Shown here: positions 20,407-32,885 of the stretch, piece after piece
How the letters are laid out: every line of letters starts with the position of its first letter
How positions within the stretch are numbered: the stretch's first letter is position 1
DNA from: Neoceratodus forsteri
Lineage: Eukaryota > Chordata > Ceratodontiformes > Ceratodontidae
Reading direction: 5' to 3'
DNA: 64,000 nucleotides
NCBI GenBank assembly: GCA_016271365.2
Contig: CM057452.1
Coordinates: 832,706,001-832,770,000 of the forward strand
Notes under the pieces: generated by a model
Told to the model about the DNA's origin: nothing
The model's database searches: none
Seen by the model: the letters and a program-made list of their open reading frames with translations, nothing else
Position numbers and translations under genes: made by a program

Positions 20407-23400
20407 CAATTATACAGTGGCTCAATGTTATACAAAATAAAAAAAATCTTAAATGTTTTTAGTAGATTTTTAATGTGGCAATATATCTTTGTTTCTTAAG
20501 AGAAAAGCAAACAATGCAAATCATGTGGCAACAAATCATTACAGTGATGTTATTGTGTAATAACATCACTGTCTCAGGCACCTACTGACCAATCAGAATA
20601 CAAAAATTTTCCTTGCCATTGTATACTATAAATTATGATAATCAATCATTTGATGCAGAATAAAACACAGGAAATAACATTATCAGTAATTGTATTCAGA
20701 ATACACTATTCTGGATAGTAAAGGAACATAAATGAAAATAGTTTTCACATTTTCTGTGCTGATGCTAAGTGCTGCATTGTGACAGCAAAAGTCCTCTGCC
20801 TTAGCTAAGCAGCTCTCAATAAAATGATAATTAAATGTTATATTTATAATAATAATTATAAATCATTTATGAATGTAATCTACTGTATGCAGAGGCAATT
20901 GCTCACTTTGTTTACTTTTATTAATTTGCTTTCACATTGTTTACTATTCACTAGAAAAGCAATAATTAAAACAAAATATTTATTATTAATTTTTCATAAT
21001 AAAAAACAGATAAGAGACATAGGACTCAGTTTTCAGACATCATCCAGATGTGTGTGATGATTTGCACCGTGACTTTACTTCAGGTACGCTGCTTGCATCT
21101 AAACATCAGACCACGTGAAAAGTGGTCTAACTTCTTAATGCAAGTGCTGCAAGTTAAAAATGATACACTCATCAAAATAAGATACATGTATAATTTTTTT
21201 GCCATAAAGCAAGAGAACAGAAGCAAATACACTACAATATTTGACAACAGCAATCCAACATATCTGCACGTTTATTTTAATTCAGGCACAGCTTAAAATC
21301 AGGAACTGGGTCTGTCAAGGCTTTTGAAAATCTGTCTCACAGTTTTTTCTTTATGGTTTCCTGGGATACAGTCTTTCATTCATGGTTGCTTGATAAACAG
21401 TTTTCTCTGTTTCCAGTTCGTTACCAAGGCTGATGGCTGTGCCTGAGCTCAGAGATGCTGTTACAAATTCTATTCCTTTCACATGCTTTGTCACATTCAG
21501 AAGTTGTCACAACATGGGTTGCTTTTAGGTGCTCACATTGAGCTGCGTGTCCACCACATGGGTATGTAATATCCTATAAATAATTCTTAGACCAATTCTG
21601 TGTGCACAAGCCAAGATTGTACAATCTGCATCAGCAAGTGGAAGTATGTGATTATGGTTAATCAATAATTAAATCCTTTTTTATTTATAGAACATCTTAT
21701 CCCTAGGGCTCATAGTGCAGAACTTAAATGAAGAAATAAAATGTTCAGTGGGGCTATGCAGCCAGAGTAGTGTTATGCTTGTGCAACTTTGATAACTGTT
21801 TGGCTGTTCACACTCTATGTTCCACATGGAATTACCACCCTTGTAGGGGTACCGAAGGCAAGGAACCCTCCAAGAGGATTCTGTGATGCTTTGCCATCTG
21901 CTTATTGTTATATTGTATAATATTTGTATTATAAACAAATGTGAATCCCTACTTAGATACAAACAAGCTAGCTGCTGCAGTGAGTGACCTTTGACCCCAC
22001 ATAATGTTATGGTTCTTGCAGGAAAGAGACCATCTGGTCACAGAGCTTTGTCATAAGTTGTAAAACTGAGATCACTCTAGCAAAACAGGAAATCAGCTAG
22101 GAAACATCAAAGGGGATGTTTTGATGAAAGACTTATATTTTTAAAATTGCTGACTGTTGATTTCCCCAGTAGAAAAATATTCTATAGGATGATCTAACTT
22201 TGATTTCACCAAAAAGGGGTGGGGAGATGGATCCTGAAATGAACAGCTATCAGAGGGAAACAGTGCGTATTATTTTGGACTCAAGAGAGACTTCATTCTC
22301 TGGACTTTAGAAGGCACTTAATAGTGACATCTAGATAGGAAAGAACTTAAGTATTTGTGGTAGGAGTTTGTGCTCTGTAACTTCGTATTTTTTTACTGTA
22401 AGTAAGTTAGTGATATAATTGTTCTGTGTTTCATTTTACCTGTTTTACAATTTTTTAGTAAACAATATTTTCTTTAAATACTGCCTGTGTTTTCTCTCAG
22501 TTCTTTTACATGTGCTGTTGAGCCTGTGTTTAAGTCTGACAGCTGTTAATGGTTTGAATGTGTTACTAAGCTTGCTTAAAGGTAAGAATATACCTAGGTC
22601 TCATATAGAGTTGTAAGGGTACATTTTCGAAAACCTGGGTGGGTGTCACTGGGCGAAAGATTGTACTGCATTCCCAAAGACGGTACATATCTGAGCCTGT
22701 TAACTGGGTATGCCAGCATTAGGCTCACATTGGACCCCCAGGACTAGAGGCTAGTAGGTGATTCAGACCCAAAACAGGCAGGAGGGTTACCCTGTTTGTC
22801 ACCTGTCCACACTATTGCACTCTGAGGTTGGCACTGTGGGAGCAGAGGGCCTGACCTGTGGAGTGCATCTGTGACAGGTTCCACTCATAGAGGTGCCACA
22901 TGATGATTCCCTTGGCTAAAGGTGTCATAGGAAGAAGACCCCCAAAAGAGCACTGAGCAGAATAATGTTGACTATGAGGTTAAGAGCAGATTGACAGCAA
23001 TGTGACCGATTGAAGAATATGAAGGAGATGTGCAGGTTGTCAGGACTGTACTGATAAAATAGATTGCATTAATGACATAAGGGGGCTTCCTAAGGAGAGA
23101 GGGAACAGCAAGTAGGGCCACCATCCATCTTCATCCAGCAGTGAAAACCTACCCAAGGAAACTAGGGAATATACTGTTTTAACAACTAACTGGATGTTAT
23201 GACCTTTGGCACAGAGGAGATGAAAACCCACTTTTGAAGGAGGAAACCTCTGGGGATCTAAGGCCTAGGTCACCTTCCCCCTCTAGGCTGGGAATATTTT
23301 ATTTAGTGGTGGCTCAACTACTGCAACTTGGAAATCCAATTTCAGGGTATTTTTCAATTTGGAGAAAGGCTCTCACTCTATCCCTGTATGGGAATGCCAT

Positions 23401-23789
23401 GGGTGGCTGCGAAGATAGCTCTGCAGAAAGGGAGACAAATTGCCCCAAACTGCCACACCTTAACATTTCCTGATCGTCACCAGTGGGAACATGGTGAACA
23501 CCAGCTTGGATCTAAAGCAAATGGCTACCATAACCTCCTGTGCTACCACCTCAGGAAATGTACCACTGAGTACTCATCTGGTGTGTATGACACCAGCACA
23601 GGCCAGAGTCATCCCCCAGCCAGGTGTCTGTAATACACACCAGGTCTGCTGAGGAATCAGTAATGAAATCCCTTACCACCATTGTTAAATTCTTCAGATA
23701 CCTGATATTACAAAGAATCACCTGAAGGGAAGGACCTGGACTGTCTGGTCCAATAGTTAAAAAAACTACTTTTCTATGCTTAGTCTATT
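20407..23789. other. Unassigned stretch
   Basis: About 3.4 kb with no recognised gene. It is AT-rich up to about 22600, then more balanced. The part from 22380 to 22880 has polypyrimidine tracts and runs such as tgtgttttctctcag that resemble an LTR or splice-acceptor region, but I found no paired LTR or coding frame beside it. Confidence 0.35.
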
Positions 23790-24149
23790 TTCTCCTCCTT
23801 GGTGACCAGTGCAGGCTATCCTACTCACTGACCCCTCCCCGGGGCTCTGCAACCTGGTGTCCCAGGGACATTCATCATTCCTGGTGCTTTCCCATGACTT
23901 AACCCCCATGGCAGGGGTCAACACCGTATCACCAACAAACTGATCTGGTTCTGGAAGAGGGCCCTTTAGCTCGGTGTGGAGCCTGCAAGGGATTGGTGTC
24001 ATCCTGTGCTGCTCCCAGCCAGTTTTCCTCCACTTTTTCTCCCCTTGAAGAAATGGATGTGCAATGCCATCCAGATGTACCCATGCACGCTCCCAAGCGT
24101 GGGACATTGCCGGTTACCATTCCTCCATTCCTCAAAGCTGTGATCCCTG

Positions 24150-24358
24150 GCTATCTGCACACCCAGCCTCCATTAGAGGCCAGACATGTGCCAGAATCTA
24201 CATCCCTCCCTCCCCACAGGAGTACAGAAGTCCTCCGGATGCTCAATCCTCTTCTCCCCTGCCAGCCCCAGCAACCCTAGCCCGCTCCCGAACCCGGTCG
24301 CTGGTGTGGTGGCAGATGAGTCACACAGCCTCAGCCCTCCATGTCACCAGGCCAGCCT
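24150..24358 (-). mobile_element. SINE-like retroposon end, related to the 59.4-60.0 kb element
   Basis: Read on the minus strand this begins ggctggcctggtgacatgg and continues through agcgaccgggttcgggagcg, a B box-like segment. It matches the head of the retroposon ending at 60026 (ggctggcccgatggcgctga, cgacccgggttcgggagtga). A further shared phrase on the plus strand is gatgctcaatcc. The tail end was not located, so length and insertion site are unknown. Confidence 0.55.
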
Positions 24359-26087
24359 AAAACCTTCTTTTCAAGGGATATTTCCCTATATTTTACCTGC
24401 CCAACATCACCTTATCATGATCATTTAAACATTTTCCCAATTTGACTACTGTGTGCCTAGCTTCAGTCACTGTAAACCTCATCCTTCTTCATCTTAATAT
24501 TGTATAAATCTGAATAATAAATAAAATAATACTGTTATAAAAATTAATGATATAATCAACACAGTTACTCCAGTGTGCCCAGCTTAAGCCACTTCAAACT
24601 TCCTCCTCCTCCTCAGGGCATACTCCACTGTGGCTACTGTAACTTCAGTCACTTAGAATCTTATCCTTCCTTGGCTTACTAGTATGACAAACAAACATAA
24701 ACAAACTCATAATAAAATAATATATAAACAAATAAATCATATATGTACAGTAAATACAGTTATTCCAGTATACCTAGCTTCAGTCACTCCAAATTTCATT
24801 CTTTTCCTCCTCAGGAAGCTTCTCCAGTATGCATAGATTGTCAGTCCAAGACTGTCATCCTCATTTAATATCAGTCCAGCATAATTTATGGAATCAATGG
24901 TGGTATATAACTATAGGCTGCTGTATGTATAGAATTCTGGCAGCAAACTATGACCCCCGCCCCAATCTCAGCTCATAAACCATCCAACCACAGCTACAGT
25001 TTCACCACTGAAAGTGCAGTCAGGAAAATCTTCTGTGCTAAAACGTGTTTTCAATCTTTTGTAGACTGTGTTAGCTGCCTAGCTATTCAATGATAAAGCA
25101 TCATGACCTCACATAGTTTTGCAAAGTGCGCTAGCCCCCTAGCTTGTCCATGTGGGGTCACTTTGTCAGGTCTTTGCAAAGGGTGAAGATTGTGACTTCA
25201 TCACATCTTTGCTGGTGAGGAATGACTTTGTAACATCTATTAAGTTAGATTCTATTTGAAAACTACTTGACTACAGGGAAGGGGAACTATTTTTTGTACC
25301 TTCACTTAAAAGCTTAAAAGATAGATATTTTATTTACGACACATTTCCAAAAAAGCTCAAGATTCTTGCAACAATAATATAGCAGGATACAAAAAAAACA
25401 AACAAAAAACAATAAATGACAGACAATCGGTGCATATATGATGATAAATGGAAATAGTCTGAGTCAGACCATTTGGAGTCTGGTTTATCCTACACATTTT
25501 CAAATGTAAACCTATCCAATTATCTCTTTTTATGTTTTAAACTGTTTATTTTGGCTTCACTACTTTGGTTAGAATGTAGCAAGACACCACTGGGATGTCT
25601 TCAAACATTATTTCTTACAGCTGTTTCAGATTGATCAAGCAGAGCATTACTGCAAATTTAAACTATGTTATCTTTGCTTGACATATTTAACTTATTTTAT
25701 CTTTCTATTTTAATGGAAGGCATGTCATCAACAAAAATAACACAATTTATCTGGCAAAATTTGGTCTTATTCACTGAGGGCCCTGTACCTCATGCCCTCA
25801 TCATACATCTTGAAGTGCATTAACCACAGGTACCAACGATTGGAATGTGTTAGCATGCTTCTAAAATAGGTACTCAGTGAAACAATAAATAAACAAAAAA
25901 GACAACTTTTTACATTAAAATGGCATTTTCATTTGTTAAAAGTAACTAGTAAAATGCAGTCTCTACTCGCCTGTAAAACAGCTGACTTTCCACACATTCA
26001 ACAGAGGGAATGTTTTATTATGGAATACGTGAATTCTAACTTTTGTATAAGTCCTCAGGGAAAGTGTTCACCCCCTAAAACACAATA
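24359..26087. other. Unassigned AT-rich stretch
   Basis: No gene supported. Diverged direct repeats of roughly 100-190 bp are visible at 24430-24830, each with a cttcagtcact-like phrase followed by AATAAATAA-rich sequence. This suggests an old local tandem duplication. Confidence 0.4.
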
Positions 26088-26165
26088 GAAGGCCTTATAC
26101 TACTATAAACCTTGGTTGGCCAAGCAGTCCTTTTCTGCTGACTAATTCTGTTTCCATTTTTCTAG
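26088..26165 (+). mobile_element. CR1-like 3' end fragment
   Basis: The phrase ttggccaagcagtccttttc followed by tgctgactaattctgtttcc matches the 3' UTR end of the CR1 copy finishing at 46482 (agtgatccttttctgctgac). Nothing of the ORF is left. Confidence 0.6.
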
Positions 26166-26675
26166 TATATGGAGCAAAGGACTCAGTTTTGTCTGTGGCA
26201 CAGTAAGTAGAAGAGATTGCACTGGAAAGCTAGTAAGGATAAAAGTTAATTATTAATTATAAGAGAGGTTGTAAAGCAAAACTTCCCCAGAGAAGAGGTG
26301 GCAAAGTGACAAGCTTTGCCCTTTGTGAAAGTCTGCTAAAGTGGAAACACCTTCTTATTTACTCTTCCTGTAACTGCACCTAATTCTTTTGACAATCCCC
26401 ACCCTTGTTCTCGCTCTTTCTGCCCATATGAGACAACTGGGTTTATCAACAGCTCAACTGATTATGCTCAGAACATTGTATTATATTATCACTTGTTATT
26501 GTACACTCGCAGCAGGTATTCACATTTTTATTTTATTTTGTGTAATAATCTGTTTCCACATACACGATTGTTTTGCTAGCTGTATTCTCCATACTGCAGT
26601 CGTTGTACCTGTAATTTTTTATGTTCACCTGTTCTGCCTACCATTATGTATTTGTTATATTTAGCCTCTATTGGC
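26166..26675. other. Unassigned spacer before the minisatellite
   Basis: AT-rich sequence with no supported gene. A 91-codon open frame that ends at the minisatellite edge is hydrophobic and low in complexity. Confidence 0.35.
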
Positions 26676-27707
26676 ATCTGTCATTACTATTTGTGTGCTA
26701 GCTACATTGCCATCATTACTATTTGTGAGCTAGCTACAGTGCCATCATTATTATTTGTGTGCTAGCTACAGTGCCATCATTACTATTTGTGTGCTAGCTA
26801 CATTGCCATCATTACTATTTTTCTATGCTGCTTAGCTACAGTTACATCATTACTATTTGTGTGCTAGCTACATTGCCATCATTACTATTTGCGCTCTAGC
26901 TACAGTGCCATCATTACTATTTGTGTGCTAGCTACAGTGCCATCATTACTATTTGTGTGCTAGCTGCAGTGCCATCATTACTATTTGTGTGTTAGCTACA
27001 GTGCCATCATTACTATTTGCGTGCTAGCTGCAGTGCCATCATTACTATTTGTGCGCTAGCTACAGTGCCATCATTACTATTTGCGCGCTAGCTACATTGC
27101 CATCATTACTATTTGCATGCTAGCTACGGTGCCATCATTACTATTTGCGCGCTAGCTACATTGCCATCATTACTATTTTATGCCACAGCTACAGTGCCAT
27201 CATTACTATTTGCGCACTAGCTACAGTGCCGTCATTACTATTTGCGCACTAGCTACAGTGCCATCATTACTATTTGTGTGCTAGCTACAGTGCAATCATT
27301 ACTATTTGTGCGCTAGCTACAGTGCCATCATTACTATTTGCGCGCTAGCTACATTGCCATCATTACTATTTGCGGCTAGCTACAGTGCCATCATTACTAT
27401 TTGTGTGCTAGCTACAGTGCCATCATTACTATTTGCGTGCTAGCTACAGTGCCATCATTACTATTTGTGTGCTAGCTACAGTGCAATCATTACTATTTAG
27501 CGCTAACTCACGCTGCTTTCATTACTACTGCGCCGCTAGCTGCAGCCATCATTATTATTTGGCGCTTAGCTACATTGCTATCATTACTGTTTGCACGCTA
27601 GCTACAGTGCCATCATTACTATTTGTGTGCTAGTTACATTGCCATCATTACTATTTGCGTACTAGCTACATTGCCATCATTGCTATTTGTGTGCTAGCTA
27701 CAGTGCC
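26676..27707. repeat. 32-bp minisatellite, about 32 units
   Basis: The unit is approximately catcattactatttgtgtgc followed by tagctacagtgc, 32 bp in all. It is repeated with substitutions (gtgtgc, gcgtgc, gcgcgc, gtgcgc variants and acagt/acatt) and a few indels. The unit length is not a multiple of three, so it is not a coding repeat. Purity is highest in the middle, with degraded units near 27500-27560. There are no spacers of unique sequence, so it is not a CRISPR array. Confidence 0.95.
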
Positions 27708-27895
27708 TATACGGAAATTCTCATACCTGTTATATACTGTATGTTATGTTTGCCTATTCTGCCTATATTACTTTTACTTGGTTAGTACATTAGCATCCCC
27801 CTACCATATGTTCTTTGTGATGCACTTTCTTTTGTACTCTTCCGAGTTGTACCTGTAGATAGGCATTTAATTGTCTAGTGTACTTATCCGGTAAG

Positions 27896-27936
27896 AAGGA
27901 AGAAAGAAAGAAAAAAAGAAAGAAAAGAAAGCTGCC
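27896..27936. repeat. (GAAA)n-like purine microsatellite
   Basis: An imperfect run of gaaagaaag units on the plus strand. Confidence 0.85.
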
Positions 27937-29081
27937 TTTCACTGCCAAAGACCCATATTCAAACACAGTGGGCCCTGCAGATGAATACCTATTGTTGAAA
28001 ACAAACAAACAAAAAACATTAAAAACATCCTACCAACCCTAATTGCAAAATGGTTCCAGTAAAAATGTGAAATAATCCTTCCACCCAACCCACTTAACAC
28101 CCCAACTCCCACTCCTTCCCCATTAGTCTCAGTAATAAAGTAATAAGATGTATCCCCTTTCACTCAACCCACTGAGTTTCTCATCTCCTTCCATGAACCC
28201 GGTAATAAAGAAAAAACATTCCCTCAATCCACTTCATACCCTCACTCCCTCTGCGTGTGATAACTTTGAAAAACAAGGATAAGGATCTTCAACTGCCATC
28301 TGAACAAATTCTGGTCAGAGCTGATATGGCTGTGGAGAGCTTTTGGGATGCTTTTATCCATTATTTCTAATGAATTTGAACAATGCAAATCTGCTGAGGG
28401 GCAGTTTCAATGTGGCCTTCCTTTTACACATTTTTACAATGTGTTTTCCTAGAATGTGCCTGCTGATTGCTATACGTTTAGCCTGGATAGTTCACAGAAG
28501 GCATGAGATCTTATTTTCAGTAGGGCTCTATATCTACACAATATTATGCTACACTGCATAAAATCAGAACACACTAAAAACAGTATTTTACATCTGGAGT
28601 AGGCTACCCTGAATAAATAATTATAAAAATGGTAAGATCATGACCCCACTGAAAACAAGATATTGCATTTAATCTGGGACATCCTGAGTAAATACAGTGC
28701 AAAAATGAGTAAAATGAAGATCACAATGACAATGAGATGTAGCATCTATCCAATGCTATCCAGGATACAAAATATAGGATAACAAATATTTAAAGAGCTA
28801 GTGGAGCCAAAACAGGTGAGTAAGATATGTCAGCTGCCAGGTTAAGAGCTGTTACATGCATCACACCTACTAACATCAGGTAAACAATCTTCTAATTAAA
28901 CAAAGGGAAAATAAAAGAAAAAAAGTACCTCAGATATAAAAGGTAATGGTTGGCTGCTTTTAAAGTCTAATACTAGCTCTTTAAAGGAACTTCACTGACA
29001 TAAACAAACAGTTTATTTATTGTTTTATAATATATTAGATTGCAGTATTTATTTGAATGCTGTGGCCATGAAGATGGTGTA

Positions 29082-29125
<44 letters not shown>

Positions 29126-29710
29126 TTGCTGTAGCGCAATATATTATTTTCCCCAAAAAGCATTGCAAAAAATGCCTGCTGATTGCTATATAATTACTGT
29201 AGCTCAGATACTTCACAGAAGACCTGGCATATGTCTGAGACAGTATTTATCAGATAGTGTCTTAAGAGGTTAACAAACAGTGTAAATCTTTGTACGTTTG
29301 TTCCTGGGAAAAGGTGACATTTATGAGGTATGAATCTGTCTTGAAAGACAATACTTGCCCAACTGAAGCTAATAGTAATAAAATGTTTAAATGCTAAGTA
29401 TTTAAATGTGCAAGTTGTTGCATTTTGAAGGGGTTAAACAAATCTCCAGTTTAATAGCCAACCAATATTTAACAAGCTGTTTCAGTTTCCTAAGGGTCAT
29501 CTGATAAGCAGCTTTAGTGCTGTCTCTAACATTCTAAACAGAAAGAAGGGAGTATTTTATTTCATTTGGCATAGTGATCTATAGTTGTGGAAGGTAACAT
29601 TGAAATGTCCAAAAATGTGTTCCATGTTCCTCCATTTTTCCAGCTACAGACAGCAAGATGGCTGTAGGCTCCACCCACAGCCATAATAAATGAAAGCTAG
29701 AGTACACTCA
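27937..29710. other. Unassigned stretch with (TG)n and diverged internal duplications
   Basis: No gene supported. A (GT)n run lies at 29084-29121. Two diverged copies of a ~70-90 bp segment containing tgcctgctgattgctata and ttcacagaag occur at about 28455-28520 and 29172-29240. A second diverged pair, with ccactgaaaacaagatattg-like sequence, lies at 28570-28720. Confidence 0.45.
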
Positions 29711-29880
29711 TAAAATATAGAATAATGGATGGGGAAGTATAAGTAATGAGGGTTTTATGTGCACCCGAAGTATGTAATGCCTCATAAACCCTGAGATCGA
29801 TGCTCGAGGGGTTTATCATGACATCAAACACCGAGGGTGTGCATAAAATCCAAGTTGACACACACTTCCCCATGTTTTAT
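29711..29880. repeat. Short palindromic MITE-like element
   Basis: Outer arms taaaatatagaataatggat followed by ggggaagt pair with acttccccatgttttat. Inner arms ggttttatgtgcacccg and cgagggtgtgcataaaatcc pair next, around a loop with ataaaccctgagatcgatgc. Length is about 170 bp. Arms and loop are related to the palindrome at 56731-56869, so this is a family rather than a one-off structure. Confidence 0.7.
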
Positions 29881-32194
29881 TTGTTTTATAATAACTGACT
29901 CCTTTGATTTTTTTTGTTGGACAGGTACTTGTTGAGCAGCCTAACATTGGTCTTGATTTTTCTTAGAGTGTTTCTTTTTTTTTTTTGCTGCTCTATGAAT
30001 TTTTGTCTTTCTAGGTCACCAGATTGCTGAAATGGTAATGAATGTGCCATTTTTAGTTGGATAGACAGACGTTAGTAGACCGCTAGTTATTTTTCATTTC
30101 TGTGAGAAATCTGTCTGTCTACATCCGCATGTAAGTTAAATCCCTCCTCAGCAGTTTCAGTGAGGTTAGCGCATTCAAGATGAGAGTGCGAGGAGCCAGT
30201 AGCACTAGTATGAGAGTGATTTTAGAATTTTTGCAAAGGTTCTTCATCAAACTGCATTATACATAGGTGATTACTCACCTATGTGTATAATCAAACTTGG
30301 TTATGCATGGGTGATTATACACATACACTATGTGTATAAGCAGTATCTGTTATACACAGGTGATTATACACTCCCGTGTATAACAGAGTTTGACAGCTTC
30401 TGCCCACAGTTGATAATCATCACTAACCAGTCATTATTTTTGAATTAAGAACACTTTCATTCTCCTTCATTCAGAAGTGACCCACTGACGTGGTGAGAGG
30501 AGGACTGTGCTAGAGTCCATCTCTGGCTGCTCCATATCCTTTTTTTCTTAGTCAGCATAACCTAGTTTGGGGTTAGAGTGGAAGTACTAAATGGGATGGG
30601 GAAAAGTTTTTTCTTCTTGTTTTGTTTATTTAAAGAAAGTTTCATGTAGTCAGCATTGACAGACTGTCAGCTGAAACCCATTTTCCCCACTCCCCAGACT
30701 ACCATGCCACTCTAATCCAAGGCATAAATGAGCCCTACATACAAATCCAGTACTGGAATGTATCTCCCCAAATGGTGCGGCAAATTATGGCAACCTCAAC
30801 ATGAGGTACTTGTAAATCCTGGCCTGATGACCAAATCTGAAACTTTGGTGGCAAACTTACAATCCCCAGTTGCAGGGTGATCCCTGAGAGTACTCATGGT
30901 TTTGGTGTTGCCAACGTCTCTCACAACTCTGGCTTCTCCTCCTACATTTCTTTAAATGCAGGTTTCTCTCAGACCATTGGTTGAGCGATCAGTTGTTTTG
31001 GGTGATCACATCAGTTGTGCAGGTCTCAGGTACCTCTGGGCTGGTATCAAACTTTCGGCATAAGCAATCATCTGGACCTCTCTGGCTCCTTTCTCCTTCT
31101 CCCCTGCTGGTCATACCAGTCTCAGAACCACATGTCACACACTCATCCAGGCTTCCATTCCCCAATGTGAGATGATAACCAGTTGCTAGCTGTAGCACTG
31201 GCCGGCTGGTTCTTTAGACTGTCTGCAGTCTCAATACAGGCTTTTTCAAACAACAGTACACATAGTCTCTACAACACAGCAGGATGGCAGCTGTGCCACT
31301 AGTGCTGCATTAGCATGCTTTTAACTCCTTTTCTCTTAAGGAAGGAATCAGTCTGTCTCATCTCTATCTTTCTCTCTGCAGCTGTCTCTCTGACACTGGC
31401 AGCAAACACAGTATTCCTCAGCCTTTCCCTTTTAGGGAGTAGAAACCTTTCATTCACCTACTGTGATGTGGCTGCAGAAGCCCCAGGCAGGCTACCTCAA
31501 ATGACTTTGGCCAGCAGCTCCTAGCCCTCCCCACTCTGTCTGTGAGAGCTAACTGCCAACAGCCCAGTTCTGAAACTACCCTCAGAGCTTCACTGGATCA
31601 GGGCAGCTTCTGATTAGTCCAGGGTGCTGTCAATCAGTGAATGCAGTCTATCAGGCTTACACTCAATGCGGCCCCTACTAAAGTGCAGCTATAAGCCACT
31701 GCGCTTTGTGTGCACTCCAGTGCCAAACAAGTGCTCTCCCTTCCCTTCCCAGTGTGCCTCTGAGCCCCCAGATGCACTGAAGTCCCTGGGCCTGAGAATG
31801 CTGAAGATGGTCCTTGCAGGCAGCTGCAGTTGTAGCTGTAGTATGGCATGCTGAGTGTCAAGAAAACAAACAGCCTCTTGTGGCTGCAATATTCTCCCTC
31901 CAGTCCCCCACCAGGCTACAGTCCTTGTTGGACAGAGTGAGCAAATGAGAGAAGGCAGTAAACAAATGGGCCCCAGAGAAACTGATAAACCCCACCATTT
32001 GGGGGGTTACAGTCCAGCACTAGATTTGCGTGAAGAGCTCAATTGTGTCTGGGAGTAGAGTGGCTTCTTTAGAAGAACTCTGTAGGTCTGAAAACTTAAT
32101 GATTTTCTGTAAATCTCTGTTGGTCCAATAAAAGGTATCATATCACCTTTTTTGTGCATCTTATAAATCTCACTGTAATCATTCAGAAGAAAAG
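29881..32194. other. Unassigned stretch with a hairpin cluster
   Basis: About 2.3 kb with no supported gene. Three consecutive hairpins of 34-40 bp lie at about 30257-30290, 30300-30339 and 30350-30383, each starting ttat(a/g)ca and ending tgtataa. The part from 31000 to 31900 is balanced in composition with short open frames on both strands, none recognisable. Confidence 0.4.
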
Positions 32195-32408
32195 TTTTTT
32201 TTTTTATTTGGTTGTTTAACCAGGTATAGCACACTAAGCTGAAAGCTTTTTTATAGGAGCGACCTGGGAGCACAAGGAGGTTAAGTGACTTGCTCAAGGT
32301 CACACAGTATGCAAGTGGAAGCTGTGGGATTCAAACCCAGGTCTGGTCTGCTGGATGTCACCAGATTTGCAGCTCAGAGCCTTAGACCACTGCGCTATAC
32401 TGCCTCCA
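32195..32408 (-). mobile_element. tRNA-derived SINE (CORE/MIR-like), reversed, near full length
   Basis: Read on the minus strand the head is ggaggcagtatagcgcagtg followed by gtctaaggctctgagctgc, holding the A box tagcgcagtgg. The B box is ggtttgaatcc, and the MIR-type body reads gtgaccttgagcaagtcact. A tail with aaaaaaaaaaac closes it. This is the cleanest copy in the window and serves as the reference for the others. Confidence 0.9.
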
Positions 32409-32885
32409 AATTCTTGTGCAACCCTTTTGCAACATCTTTAAACTAACTCAAGAAGAAACTTGTCACTTATCAGCTCCTATCAGTCAAGAAGAAATTAATG
32501 TACCTATTATATAACTGGCCGAAGGGAAGTGTCCTGCAGATGAGGACGTTATGCTAGAATTTTATTGTGATTTATAAAATGGGCTTAAAAATCCTAAGTC
32601 TCTGATTGGCTACTACATCATCTAAGCTGTGTCCTTACCAGATGATATAGTAGCCAACTGGGACTACCAGCCACCAAGATGCCCCATGGCAACAGCGAAT
32701 CAATGAGCTTTGACTGGTAGAGCTCACTGATCCGATAGTGGGAACCACTGTCTCCTCAGAGCCTCATCTGTCAAACAGCAATTGCGGTATTCTCAGCCAA
32801 AAGTGGTCATCTCATTTACACAGTACCTTCACCGGACAGAAAAGATTATCAGCTGTAGCAAAATTAAATATAAAATAAATCTCTG
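32409..32885. other. Unassigned spacer
   Basis: No gene supported. A small inverted repeat, ggctactacatcatct against agatgatatagtagcc, lies at 32607-32656. The right end may hold the upstream part of the Crypton. Confidence 0.4.

Noticed and set aside
22380..22880. Solo LTR or endogenous retrovirus piece
   Set aside because: Polypyrimidine tracts and a tgtgacagg phrase are suggestive, but I found no paired LTR, primer-binding site, gag/pol motif or target duplication.
23766..24107. 113-codon minus-strand open frame
   Set aside because: No recognisable protein and no matching frame in the related retroposon at 59.4-60.0 kb.
26676..27707. CRISPR-like regular repeat array
   Set aside because: Units are contiguous 32-bp tandem copies with no unique spacers, and the genome is eukaryotic, so it is a minisatellite.
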